Assembly (NCBI GenBank): GCA_016704325.1
Contig: JADJAG010000001.1
Location: forward strand, 186,001-250,000
Direction of reading: 5' to 3'
DNA: 64,000 nt
Origin: Chitinophagaceae bacterium
GTDB taxonomy: Bacteria > Bacteroidota > Bacteroidia > Chitinophagales > UBA10324
Every line of letters starts with the position of its first letter. Position 1 is the stretch's first letter. Below the pieces are notes generated by a model. That model saw only the letters and a program-made list of their open reading frames with translations, had not been told where the DNA came from and ran no database searches. The position numbers and the translations under genes were made by a program. This document shows, piece by piece, positions 38,514-47,614 of this stretch.

Positions 38514-40328
38514 TCAGACTATAGCTACCACTTCTTTAGTTTTCCTTGCTCGCTCATTATGATCAAGCACAATCTTTCTCATTCTTATTGACTTAGGTGT
38601 AATCTCTACAAACTCATCTTCCTGTATAAATTCTAGTGCTTCCTCCAATGAGAAATTGACTTTGGGAGCAATCCTTACCGCTTCATCAGTACCGGAAGCA
38701 CGCATATTGGAAAGCTTTTTCGTTTTAACAACGTTGATCACAAGATCGCCCGGTCTGATGTGCTCTCCGATAATCTGCCCGCCATAAATCTCTTCTCCCG
38801 GTTCAATAAAGAATGTGCCCCTGTCTTGTAAAGCATCAATAGAGTAGGCTGTGGCAATACCTTTCTCCAGGCCAAGCAATACACCATTGTTGCGTCCGGG
38901 AATGTTTCCTTTCCATGGTTCAAATGCTTTAAACCGATGTGCCATGATAGCTTCTCCTGCTGTAGCAGTGAGCATATTATTTCTTAAACCCACTAATCCT
39001 CGGGAGGGGATATTAAACTCAAGGTGCTGCACATCACCTTTTGGTTCCATAATCGTCATTTCACCCTTGCGGGCAGAAACCAATTCGATTACTTTGCCTG
39101 CAAATTCCTGGGGCACATTCACAGTTAGAACCTCCACAGGCTCACATTTTACGCCATCAATTTGCTTTACAATTACCTTGGGCTGGCCTACCTGTATTTC
39201 ATAACCTTCGCGGCGCATCGTTTCAATAAGAATTGAAAGATGCAGAATACCTCTTCCATAAACCAGGATAGCATCAGGCGAATCAGTATCTTCCAGTCTT
39301 AGTGCAAGATTCTTTTCTGTTTCCTTTTCCAGGCGCTCTCGTACGCGTTGTGAGGTGACTAATTTGCCTTCCTTACCAAAAAACGGGGAGTTGTTTATCG
39401 TAAACAACATATTGATGGTCGGCTCATCGATAGCTATAGGCTTCAATCCTTCAGGATTCTCAAAGTCTGCTACCGTATCTCCGATTTCAAAATCTTCAAT
39501 GCCGAAGATGGCGCAGATATCACCCGAACCAACTTCTGTAACACGCTTTCTTCCCAGTCCTTCGAAAGTATAAAGCTCTTTGATTCTTGATTTTAAAATT
39601 TTACCATTTCTTTTCACAAGGCTTACAGGCATACCCTCCTTAATAGTTCCTCTCAGTATCCTTCCAATCGCAATTCGTCCAGTATAAGAAGAGTAATCAA
39701 GTGAAGTGATTTGCATCTGTGGCGTTCCTTCCATAGTAGGTGCCTCAGGGAAATAGTTAATAATGGTTTCAAATAATGGAATCAGGTTTTCCGTGGGTTT
39801 CTGCCAGTCATCACTCATCCATCCCTGCTTGGAAGATCCGTACATGGTTGGAAAATTTAATTGCGCTTCTGTTGCATTAAGATTGAAGAATAATTCAAAA
39901 ACCTGCTCATGCACCACTTCCGGATGACAATTGGGCTTATCCACTTTGTTAATTACCACGATCGCTTTCTTACCCAATTCCAATGCTTTTTGCAGTACAA
40001 AACGAGTTTGCGGCATGGCACCTTCAAATGCATCTACAAGAAGCAATACGCCGTCTGCCATATTTAATACCCGCTCTACTTCACCTCCAAAGTCTGCGTG
40101 GCCGGGCGTATCAATAATATTAATCTTGGTGTCTCCATATCTTACAGAAACATTCTTTGCGAGAATAGTAATACCGCGCTCACGCTCCAGCGGATTGCTG
40201 TCAAGAATCAAATCTCCGGTTTCCTGGTTATCACGAAACAGGTTTGATTGGTGAAGTATCTTATCTACTAAAGTGGTCTTTCCATGATCGACGTGGGCGA
40301 TAATGGCTATATTTCTGATGGATGACAT
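38514..40328 (-). CDS. typA: Ribosome-associated GTPase TypA/BipA
   Basis: A 604-residue translational GTPase. It has G1 AHVDHGKT (11-18), DTPGHADFGGEVERVL (G3) and NKVDKP (G4), then EF-Tu-like and EF-G-like domains and the BipA-specific C-terminus. BipA acts in 50S subunit assembly and stress or low-temperature adaptation. ATG 40328 gives the family N-terminus SSIRNIAIIAHVDHG; the nine codons upstream in frame are not conserved-looking. It is flanked by a convergent ligase gene and a divergent subtilisin gene. Confidence 0.94.
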   Translation of the reverse strand: MSSIRNIAIIAHVDHGKTTLVDKILHQSNLFRDNQETGDLILDSNPLERERGITILAKNVSVRYGDTKINIIDTPGHADFGGEVERVLNMADGVLLLVDAFEGAMPQTRFVLQKALELGKKAIVVINKVDKPNCHPEVVHEQVFELFFNLNATEAQLNFPTMYGSSKQGWMSDDWQKPTENLIPLFETIINYFPEAPTMEGTPQMQITSLDYSSYTGRIAIGRILRGTIKEGMPVSLVKRNGKILKSRIKELYTFEGLGRKRVTEVGSGDICAIFGIEDFEIGDTVADFENPEGLKPIAIDEPTINMLFTINNSPFFGKEGKLVTSQRVRERLEKETEKNLALRLEDTDSPDAILVYGRGILHLSILIETMRREGYEIQVGQPKVIVKQIDGVKCEPVEVLTVNVPQEFAGKVIELVSARKGEMTIMEPKGDVQHLEFNIPSRGLVGLRNNMLTATAGEAIMAHRFKAFEPWKGNIPGRNNGVLLGLEKGIATAYSIDALQDRGTFFIEPGEEIYGGQIIGEHIRPGDLVINVVKTKKLSNMRASGTDEAVRIAPKVNFSLEEALEFIQEDEFVEITPKSIRMRKIVLDHNERARKTKEVVAIV

Positions 40329-40577
40329 GCGCTGGATTAAAATTTCGAGGCGCAAAGATAGGCTTATAATTCGGCAAAAAGAAGGGAGGCATAACTGCGT
40401 AGCATTTACAAGTATCCATATGCCCGGTTTTTTTTACAGTTGTAACAAAAACCTCAGATATACTGAACGAAGCCATGAGGCCTGAAAAAAACTGCAAATC
40501 ACTTTCTACATTCTTATGACAGTACGTGATCTTACCATGAAGGTCATTCTGTTTAATTTCTCCTAAATTTACCGATT

Positions 40578-42248
40578 ATGAAATTTGAAAGGTCATTACT
40601 AATGTTTGTGTTTGTAATACTATGCATTCGACAGGATAATGCATTTGCACAGTCAGCTCCCTTTCATCGATATATCATTGAATTTCGGGACAAGAATAAC
40701 AGCCCGTTTTCTATAGATGATCCGGCAGCATTTTTATCGCAGCGTTCCATTAACCGCAGAATACGGTTTGGTATCCCCGTAACCGAAAACGACTTGCCTG
40801 TCAACCTAAACTATATAGCGCAAGTTGTTGGTGCAGGCGCTAAGCTGATTAACAAATCTAAGTGGCTAAATTCTATTTCTATTGAAGTCGAAGACTCCAC
40901 CATACTTGATCTGATAAATGAGTTACCATTTGTTAAATTATCTTATCCCATTGCACCCAGATATGCAAATCCAATAACCAATATAAAGCAGGAGGTAACA
41001 AATTATTCACAGAAGCTGCAAGCAGAGAATGTATTGGATTATGGAAAAGCCTCCAGCCAGATTGATATGCTTCACGGTAGCAGCCTGCATCAACAGGGCT
41101 ATAAAGGAGAAGGAATCATTATTGCCGTGATGGATATTGGCTTCTATAATGTACCGAACTTAAAGGTGTTTGATAGTCTGATGGTACAGGGGCGATTTTT
41201 AGGCGGATGGAATTTTGTAAAGAATAATGATAGCATTTTTTATAGCGGAGGTCATGGAACATCGGTGCTTTCCACTATCTCAGCAAATAGTCCCGGCACT
41301 ATGATAGGGTCTGCTCCAGGCGCAAGTGTATATCTCTTTGTAACAGAAGATGGTTCATCTGAATACCCCATTGAAGAGCATAATTGGGCAGCCGGCGCAG
41401 AGATGGCAGATAGCCTGGGCGCTGATATGATCAGTTCATCACTTGGTTACAGCGAGTTTGATGATGCAGGATTTAATTATACCTATGAAGATATGGATGG
41501 CAACACCACCATGGTTACCCGTGCAGCAGATTTCGCTGCTGCCAAAGGAATGATCGTCTGCAGTAGCGCAGGAAATCAAGGGAACAGCAATTGGTTCTAT
41601 ATTACTGCTCCGGCCGATGCGGATAGTATTCTTACAGTTGGCGCCGTTGATTCAGTAGGATTACTTACTTCATTTAGCTCTAATGGACCATCATCTGATG
41701 GCGCTGTGAAGCCGGATGTTGTGGCACAGGGAATCAGGGCTACTGTTGTTGAACCATTTTCCGGCACCATCGTCTCCGGTAATGGAACATCTTACTCTAA
41801 CCCGATAATTGCAGGTATAACTGCATGCCTTTGGCAGGCACATCCCGATAAAAGCAATATAGAAATTATAGAAGCAATAAAGAAAAGTGCCAGCTTGTAT
41901 TTTAATCCGAACGATTCAATGGGATATGGAATTCCGAATTTTGAAATAGCAGACCTAATGCTTTCTGATAAGGCGCCACAAGATCTTTCTCTTTCAAAGC
42001 CACTCGTTTACCCTAATCCCTTTCAGAAGGAATTTGGAGTGCTCTACTATACAGCAAGATTACAAGAATTGGATATTGAAATCTTCGATATAGTAGGAAA
42101 GAAAGTACAATCATTCAGTACCGTATTTAATATTGGATATAACTATCTTCCGGTGTACTTGTTTGAAAGCGCAGCAAACGGGCTCTATTTTCTGCGCCTG
42201 AATTTTGACGACCACCAGGAGGTAATTAAAGTAGTAAAAGAGGATTAA
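40578..42248 (+). CDS. T9SS-secreted subtilisin-like (S8) serine protease
   Basis: A 556-residue secreted peptidase. It comprises a signal peptide (about 1-24, ending AFAQ), a propeptide-like N-region with the Bacteroidota motif FLSQRSINRR (52-61) and an S8 domain. The triad is Asp186 (VMDIGF), His226 (GGHGTS) and Ser405 (GNGTSYSNP), with oxyanion Asn333 (SAGNQG). The last 80 residues form a type A T9SS sorting domain, beginning LVYPNPFQ and ending EVIKVVKED. It is therefore exported through the type IX system and probably anchored or released at the cell surface. Confidence 0.9.
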   Translation: MKFERSLLMFVFVILCIRQDNAFAQSAPFHRYIIEFRDKNNSPFSIDDPAAFLSQRSINRRIRFGIPVTENDLPVNLNYIAQVVGAGAKLINKSKWLNSISIEVEDSTILDLINELPFVKLSYPIAPRYANPITNIKQEVTNYSQKLQAENVLDYGKASSQIDMLHGSSLHQQGYKGEGIIIAVMDIGFYNVPNLKVFDSLMVQGRFLGGWNFVKNNDSIFYSGGHGTSVLSTISANSPGTMIGSAPGASVYLFVTEDGSSEYPIEEHNWAAGAEMADSLGADMISSSLGYSEFDDAGFNYTYEDMDGNTTMVTRAADFAAAKGMIVCSSAGNQGNSNWFYITAPADADSILTVGAVDSVGLLTSFSSNGPSSDGAVKPDVVAQGIRATVVEPFSGTIVSGNGTSYSNPIIAGITACLWQAHPDKSNIEIIEAIKKSASLYFNPNDSMGYGIPNFEIADLMLSDKAPQDLSLSKPLVYPNPFQKEFGVLYYTARLQELDIEIFDIVGKKVQSFSTVFNIGYNYLPVYLFESAANGLYFLRLNFDDHQEVIKVVKED

Positions 42249-42251
42249 CAA

Positions 42252-42286
42252 CAACCGATAAACGGCATTGCCGAAAACAACGGTTG
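42252..42286. terminator. Nested inverted repeat between convergent genes
   Basis: The outer arms CAACCG (42252-42257) and CGGTTG (42281-42286) enclose a perfect hairpin CGGCA-T-TGCCG (42263-42273). A second inverted repeat, GGGCG/CGCCC around TTAAGCTTAA (42303-42323), overlaps the stop of the minus-strand gene. The location between convergent stops suggests a bidirectional terminator, though there is no long T-tract. Confidence 0.5.
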
Positions 42287-42314
42287 CTTCCCTTATCTTA
42301 AAGGGCGATTAAGC

Positions 42315-44720
42315 TTAACGCCCCGCCTTTACAGCCTTCAGAACAATACTTGACTGTCCGTCAATTATCATCTTCATCAGGTAAACACCTTCCGCAAGAT
42401 TGTTTCCCCAGTTAATAGTTCCTGCAGTTGTATGAATAGGGTAGCTTTCCACTTCCTGTCCAAGAATCGTATAAACCTTAAAGAATGCAGTTGAAAATGT
42501 TTGCGATCCAATGTTATACGAGAATGTGTTAGCGTTGGAAAAAGGATTTGGATAGGATGAACAACAATCTTGAAACTCCACTGGAACAGAAACGCCGGTA
42601 GCAAATCCATTTCGAACCTGAAACTTATCAATGGCGGCCTCCAGCAAATGCCCCGTGCTCGCCAAATCAATTGTTGAAAAGATAATTTTCATTGAAGAAT
42701 TTGGTGTAATGAAGTCGCCTACATTGTATTCATGATACACCCATTGAAACATTGGATTCTTAATCTTGGCTATGTCAACAGTGGTAGTTCCGTCACTTAA
42801 TGAAATCGTCAGGGTATCATTAGCTGTACCGCTACCTCCTCCATTTGCAAACCAGGAATAAAAACTCACAACAGGACTTTCATAACTACTTAGATCCATT
42901 ACAGGAGAAGTGAGTATCGTTTTGCCATTATCTACATCGTCAAAGCCTGCATCGCCACCACCATTGCCGGTAACAAAACAAAAATTACCATAGTCTGAAT
43001 CAATATCAAAATCAGGGTTATATAAAGAAGAACCGGAAGTGGTCCCGACTGGTTCACCACGCTCCCAATCACCGGTCGCTGCATTTCCTGAGACAACCCA
43101 ATCATTGTTTAAAATAAAATCGTCATAATAGCCTTTGGCAATTTTTAAGTTTATAGGCCCGCTTGATTGGTTAAGTGTCGTATTGATAACCGCATCTTCA
43201 TGGTAGCCCCATTTTCCGGCAAATACATCATAACTGTCTTCATAAATAGAAGCAATGCTGAACGACCCGTTTATATCTGTAGTCACTTCATAAGTTAATC
43301 CAATATTCAAAGCACGTAAGAACACCTGCGCACCCTCGAGTAATTCATTGGTCGCCGAATCAACAACAGTACCTGTAATGGTAGCCGATACCAAAGGAGT
43401 CAATGCTACATCAAGTATGGTAGTAATTCCGCTGGTGAGGGTTACATTCTGCAATTCCTTTGTCAGATATCCTGCTCTGCTTACAACTACAGTATAGCTA
43501 CCTGGTATTCCGGTTCCGGTTTTATAAGTTCCACTTAAATCAGAATAGTCCGTTTCGGAAGTGGAGAGAATTTGTACATAGGCATTATTAATTGGCGATG
43601 TGGTAACGGCATCGGTAATGTTGCCTTCCAGCCAACTTGCAGAAACATAGGTAGGAGTGAGAATAGTAAGTTTTCCATTAGTAGAGGCTGTGTAAAGATC
43701 TGAAACAATAACATTACCGGAAGGAAGATACGGATAAACACCCCAGGTCCCGCCATAGCCTCCGCCAGATTCCTGCGGATCAGTATCATAGCTGCCCACT
43801 TCAATCATATTATCAGGTTTGGAAACATCAAAAAGAACTACCCCATCTTTATAGTAAGCGGTATAGGCAAACTGATCATTATATAAATGAACGTTATGAA
43901 CAATAGAACCGGAACCCGGATTTGATTGCACACGATCAACTTCTGTAATGTTGCTCAAGTCGGAAACATCATATGCGGCTAAAAAACTGTTATCAACTTC
44001 ATCGGTAGTAAAGGCATACTTGTTGTTCTTCGTGGGCCATGAGTTATGCGTGAAAAAACTAGGCGTACTCACAGATGCCAGGGGCACGGGGTTCGCAGGA
44101 TTCGAAACATCAACCAGTTCCAACTTGCCGGCATAAATTTCAGATGCCCACAAAGTGTCGCCACGTACATAGCCGTCATGGATATATTGCTGCTGGTATG
44201 ATCCTAAAAACGGAGGGGTTACAGGATCAACAGTTAGGTCGAAAATGGTTGCTCCGCCAATTCCATACGAGCCGCCAAAAATAAATAGTTTGCCAAACTC
44301 ATCAATCCAGAGGGTATGCCCGGTTTGCTGTACATTTCCACTTTCGTCGGTATATTTAAATGTTGTTTTTGAAACACTGTTGGGTAAGTCACTCAAATCT
44401 ATAATCAGAAGGCCGTCACCTACTTCATTGGTTGCATAAGCATAATGCCCGTAAGTTTTAATCTCTCTCCAGAGATTGGGCGTATGCGCCACATCAAACT
44501 TAACTTGCGGATTATCAGGATCAGAAACATCAACTATGGAAACACCTTCATAGGTTCCAACCAATGCATATTCAGTTCCGTCAGTATCCACATAGCCCCA
44601 GATGCTGGCGCATGAATAGGGATAAGAAATTTCGCCCCTTAGTTGAAGGTTAAAGTCTTGTGCTAAAACCGGTGATACGCCGCTGATGATAATCAGCAGG
44701 ATGCGTAAGAGTTTTTTCAT
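42315..44720 (-). CDS. T9SS choice-of-anchor-B protein with LVIVD repeats
   Basis: An 801-residue secreted protein. The signal peptide (MKKLLRILLIIISGV, ending VLAQ) precedes a choice-of-anchor-B region (about 22-370) with LVIVD-type propeller repeats (GVSIVDVSDPDNPQ, LLIIDLSDLPNS). Two carboxypeptidase-regulatory-like Ig folds follow (EGNITDAVTTSPINNAYV and ITGTVVDSATNELLEGAQV). A jellyroll/MAM-like segment (about 600-715) and a T9SS sorting domain (SSYPNPFSNAN to VLKAVKAGR) end the protein. The function is unknown; such proteins are surface-displayed. ATG 44720 is chosen for the signal peptide; the frame reaches 44858 without coding character. It converges with the T9SS protease. Confidence 0.85.
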   Translation of the reverse strand: MKKLLRILLIIISGVSPVLAQDFNLQLRGEISYPYSCASIWGYVDTDGTEYALVGTYEGVSIVDVSDPDNPQVKFDVAHTPNLWREIKTYGHYAYATNEVGDGLLIIDLSDLPNSVSKTTFKYTDESGNVQQTGHTLWIDEFGKLFIFGGSYGIGGATIFDLTVDPVTPPFLGSYQQQYIHDGYVRGDTLWASEIYAGKLELVDVSNPANPVPLASVSTPSFFTHNSWPTKNNKYAFTTDEVDNSFLAAYDVSDLSNITEVDRVQSNPGSGSIVHNVHLYNDQFAYTAYYKDGVVLFDVSKPDNMIEVGSYDTDPQESGGGYGGTWGVYPYLPSGNVIVSDLYTASTNGKLTILTPTYVSASWLEGNITDAVTTSPINNAYVQILSTSETDYSDLSGTYKTGTGIPGSYTVVVSRAGYLTKELQNVTLTSGITTILDVALTPLVSATITGTVVDSATNELLEGAQVFLRALNIGLTYEVTTDINGSFSIASIYEDSYDVFAGKWGYHEDAVINTTLNQSSGPINLKIAKGYYDDFILNNDWVVSGNAATGDWERGEPVGTTSGSSLYNPDFDIDSDYGNFCFVTGNGGGDAGFDDVDNGKTILTSPVMDLSSYESPVVSFYSWFANGGGSGTANDTLTISLSDGTTTVDIAKIKNPMFQWVYHEYNVGDFITPNSSMKIIFSTIDLASTGHLLEAAIDKFQVRNGFATGVSVPVEFQDCCSSYPNPFSNANTFSYNIGSQTFSTAFFKVYTILGQEVESYPIHTTAGTINWGNNLAEGVYLMKMIIDGQSSIVLKAVKAGR

Positions 44721-44950
44721 CAGATAAGTAATTTTTTTAGGTGAGGTGGCGTAAAACTTCCGCAAATTAACAAATAATTTAGCTAATGGAGAGGGTAGGA
44801 TTCGATTACGGGTTATTATTAAAATGGCAATCTCATCGTCACATGTGCATGCAATCATCTGTTTACAGCAACTCCTGTGAATGCAGAATAACAGGACTGC
44901 TTCAACGGAAGGAGTACGACAAAAGGTGCTTCCTTGTAATAAAGGTTATT

Positions 44951-44993
44951 AAGCGTAAAGCCGATAAGACGTAGTCTTGGCGGCTTTATGCTT
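44951..44993. other. Strong imperfect hairpin in divergent intergenic region
   Basis: AAGCGTAAAGCCG (44951-44963) pairs with CGGCTTTATGCTT (44981-44993), including one G-T pair. An inner AAGAC/GTCTT stem follows, with loop GTA (44971-44973). It sits in the 537-bp gap between divergent starts at 44720 and 45258, so it terminates neither annotated gene. It may belong to a small RNA or to the repeat element starting shortly downstream. The rest of 44721-45016 shows no credible gene. Confidence 0.6.
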
Positions 44994-45016
44994 AGCGTTG
45001 ATTTTTACCCTTTTCA

Positions 45017-45207
45017 GGATGTACTAATTGTCAAATTGGGAATTGAAATGAAGATCCAAGATCCAAGACCCAAGACTAATGACTTAAGACGGAAGACATG
45101 AGACGGAAGACCACACCGGCTTTGCCGCAACCATTTAGCCATTTATCCATTTAACAATTTAACCTACCAACCACTGCTTGACAAGTTGAACGAATTGTCG
45201 TACACCC
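45017..45207 (+). repeat. MITE-like repeat, copy 3
   Basis: A relative of the element at 17023-17232. It contains a left end GGATGTAC...CAAATTGG, nine AAGACNN-type heptamers (45051-45113), the hairpin block CCGGCTTTGCCG and four octamers (45129-45160). The right end TTGACAAGTTGAACGAATTG, then TCGTACACCC, is nearly identical to copy 2. The flanks show no clear target duplication (right flank TCCGAATA), and the left boundary is uncertain; a second TIR-like string GGAGTACGACAAAAGG lies at 44911. Confidence 0.75.
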
Positions 45208-45245
45208 TCCGAATACTCCCATATCTAAAAATACTATTACAAGAC

Positions 45246-45253
45246 TATCTTTG
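45246..45253 (+). promoter_or_regulatory. Bacteroidota -7 box before cystathionine beta-synthase
   Basis: TATCTTTG is a perfect TAnnTTTG match ending 4 bp before ATG 45258. It supports that ATG rather than the upstream frame starting at 45186. If used, transcripts would be nearly leaderless or start inside the frame. It lies 39 bp after the end of repeat copy 3. Confidence 0.45.
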
Positions 45254-45257
45254 CAGC

Positions 45258-46613
45258 ATGTACTATAATCACATTACTGAAACGATTGGAAATACGCCAA
45301 TGGTTAAATTGAATGTTGTAACCAAAGGCATTAAAGCTACAATACTCGCTAAGGTGGAGTCTTTTAATCCGGGAAACTCGATCAAAGATCGCATCGGACT
45401 GAAGATGATTGAGGAAGCCGAAAAGAAAGGGTTGTTAAAGCCCGGGGGAACAATAATTGAGGGAACTTCCGGGAATACAGGAATGGGGCTCGCACTGGCT
45501 GCTATCGCTAAAGGCTATAAGTGCATTTTTACGACTACGGAAAAACAATCAAAAGAGAAAGCAGATATTCTTAAAGCTGTAGGAGCAGAGGTTATCGTCT
45601 GTCCTACTAATGTTGATCCAGATGATCCACGTTCCTATTATTCGGTATCAAGGAGATTATCAGAGGAAACACCCAATTCGTGGTATCCGAATCAATACGA
45701 CAATCTTAACAACAGGCTGGCACATTACGAATCAACAGGGCCTGAAATCTGGAAACAAACGGAAGGCAAGATCACGCACCTGGTTGCAGGAGCAGGAACT
45801 GGAGGCACTATTACTGGTTGTGCACAATTTCTGAAGGAAATGAATCCTGCGATAAAGGTTTGGGCTATCGACACCTTTGGTTCTACCCTTAAAGCTTATC
45901 ATGAAACTGGCAAAACGGATGAGAAGGAAATATATCCTTATATCACGGAAGGAATTGGCGAAGACATCATACCGCAGAACTATGATTTTAGTCTTATAGA
46001 TCATTTTGAAAAAGTAACAGATAAGGATGCTGCATTAATGGCACGTGAAATTACCCGTAAAGAAGGCATATTTGTGGGCTATTCTTGTGGCTCAGCGCTT
46101 GCTGGTTTAATGCAAATGAAACACAGCTTGAAACCGGATGATGTGGTGGTGATCATTTTTCCTGACCATGGCAGCCGTTATGTTGGAAAAATCTATAACG
46201 ATGAATGGATGCGGGATCGCGGTTGGCTTTCAGTTAAAACATTACGCGATATTATCGAATCAAGAACAGGGTCCCTGTTGCTTTCTATAGAGGCGTCTCA
46301 ACTAGTAGCGGATGCAGTGCAGAAAATGAGTATCAACAACATCGATCAAATGCCTGTTATGGAGAAAGGTACTATGATAGGTTCTATAAGTGAAACCGGC
46401 TTGCTATTAAAACTGATTGGCGATGCAGGATTAAAAAATCATGCGGTGAGTGAGGTAATGGAAAAGCCATTCCCTGTTGTTCCTGCTGAGACAACTATTG
46501 AAAAACTGAGTGGCATGATAAGCAAGGAAGTTCCTGCCGTTGTTACCCATGATAGTCTGAATAATCTTCACATTGTTACTAAATCCGATATCATCAGGGT
46601 ATTATCGAAATAA
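45258..46613 (+). CDS. Cystathionine beta-synthase (PLP enzyme with CBS pair)
   Basis: A 451-residue fold-type II PLP enzyme that joins serine (or O-acetylserine) with homocysteine or sulfide. The PLP lysine is Lys43 in NPGNSIKDR. The substrate loop is EGTSGNTGMG and the phosphate-binding loop is GAGTGGTITG. From about residue 335 a C-terminal pair of CBS domains follows, as in cystathionine beta-synthase and unlike short cysteine synthases. ATG 45258 begins the family N-terminus (MYYNHITETIGNTPMVKL). The next gene follows after 47 bp, possibly in the same transcript. Confidence 0.88.
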   Translation: MYYNHITETIGNTPMVKLNVVTKGIKATILAKVESFNPGNSIKDRIGLKMIEEAEKKGLLKPGGTIIEGTSGNTGMGLALAAIAKGYKCIFTTTEKQSKEKADILKAVGAEVIVCPTNVDPDDPRSYYSVSRRLSEETPNSWYPNQYDNLNNRLAHYESTGPEIWKQTEGKITHLVAGAGTGGTITGCAQFLKEMNPAIKVWAIDTFGSTLKAYHETGKTDEKEIYPYITEGIGEDIIPQNYDFSLIDHFEKVTDKDAALMAREITRKEGIFVGYSCGSALAGLMQMKHSLKPDDVVVIIFPDHGSRYVGKIYNDEWMRDRGWLSVKTLRDIIESRTGSLLLSIEASQLVADAVQKMSINNIDQMPVMEKGTMIGSISETGLLLKLIGDAGLKNHAVSEVMEKPFPVVPAETTIEKLSGMISKEVPAVVTHDSLNNLHIVTKSDIIRVLSK

Positions 46614-46660
46614 TCCTTGGCAACTTATTAAATTGTATTCACTGACAAACTATATTTTAC

Positions 46661-47446
46661 ATGTCGGACGGTTTGCACTTTTTAGATCAGATGAACCGGG
46701 ACGTCCGGTTGCCGCAATTTCCCGGTCGCATAGTTTCTTTAGTCCCATCACAAACTGAATTGCTTTTTTCGCTGGGCCTTGCTGACAATATTGTTGGAAT
46801 AACAAAATTTTGTATTCATCCGGAACAAGAGTGTGCAGGCAAAACCAAGGTAGGGGGAACAAAAAATATTGATCTCCAAAAAATCAGAACGCTGAAACCT
46901 GACCTGATCATAGCAAACAAGGAAGAAAATGAAGCAATTCAACTGCAGCAATTGATGCAGGAGTTTCCGGTTTGGGTAAGTAATATACAATCGTTGGCTG
47001 ATGCATATGGAATGATAGAAGCGATAGGAAAACTTACAGCAAGATCAACGGAATCAATTCAACTCACCATTGCAATAAAATCAGCTTTTGAAAAGTTGCA
47101 CTTTTCTCAAAAGAGGGCCGCTTACCTGATTTGGAACAATCCATTAATGGCAGCAGCAAATAATACGTTCATTAATGCTATGATGGAGTTAGCAGGATTC
47201 AACAATGTGTTTAATAATTTTACCCGTTATCCGGAGATTGATCTGTCCATTCTGAAAAATGTAAATCCGGAGTATGTACTACTTTCTACTGAGCCCTTTC
47301 CTTTCAGAGAATCACATGTTCATGAAATGCAGCAGGAGATTCCCGGAACCAAGGTCATATTAGTTGATGGAGAGATGTTCTCGTGGTATGGTAACAGGTT
47401 GTTAAAGTCAGCAACCTACTTTCAGCAATTAAGAGGGCTCTGGTGA
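46661..47446 (+). CDS. Helical-backbone metal receptor (BtuF-like), no signal peptide
   Basis: A 261-residue protein of the periplasmic-binding-protein-like II/BtuF superfamily. Motifs are RIVSLVPSQTELLFSLGL, VGITKFC, VGGTKNIDLQKI, LKPDLIIANKEEN and NPEYVLLSTEPFPF. Such proteins bind cobalamin, haem or metal chelates for ABC import. Here the protein begins MSDGLHFLDQMNRDV with no signal peptide or lipobox, so it is predicted to be cytoplasmic. No permease or ATPase gene is nearby. The cargo is unknown. Confidence 0.78.
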   Translation: MSDGLHFLDQMNRDVRLPQFPGRIVSLVPSQTELLFSLGLADNIVGITKFCIHPEQECAGKTKVGGTKNIDLQKIRTLKPDLIIANKEENEAIQLQQLMQEFPVWVSNIQSLADAYGMIEAIGKLTARSTESIQLTIAIKSAFEKLHFSQKRAAYLIWNNPLMAAANNTFINAMMELAGFNNVFNNFTRYPEIDLSILKNVNPEYVLLSTEPFPFRESHVHEMQQEIPGTKVILVDGEMFSWYGNRLLKSATYFQQLRGLW

Positions 47447-47573
47447 TTTCCTTGCAATAATAAATAAGCAACTGGCAGAATCAGGGCCTCTTGAAGATTC
47501 AATGCAACTTAATTGAGCAGCCAGGATTGCCGTAAAACAGCTTGAATACGATGCCAACGCAACCGAACTTTGT

Positions 47574-47581
47574 TATATTTG
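47574..47581 (+). promoter_or_regulatory. Bacteroidota -7 box before fbaB
   Basis: TATATTTG matches TAnnTTTG and lies 33 bp upstream of ATG 47615. A TTG at 47542-47544 is 29 bp away, longer than the usual 17-23, so only the -7 half is supported. Confidence 0.45.
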
Positions 47582-47614
47582 CCCACAGAAATAAATCCAA
47601 AAATCAATCTCCCT

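Noticed and set aside
44786..44974. 62-codon plus-strand frame between the divergent genes, ending in the hairpin
   Set aside because: The composition (many Cys, Arg, His) is not protein-like, and no homology or promoter is seen. The hairpin is reported separately.
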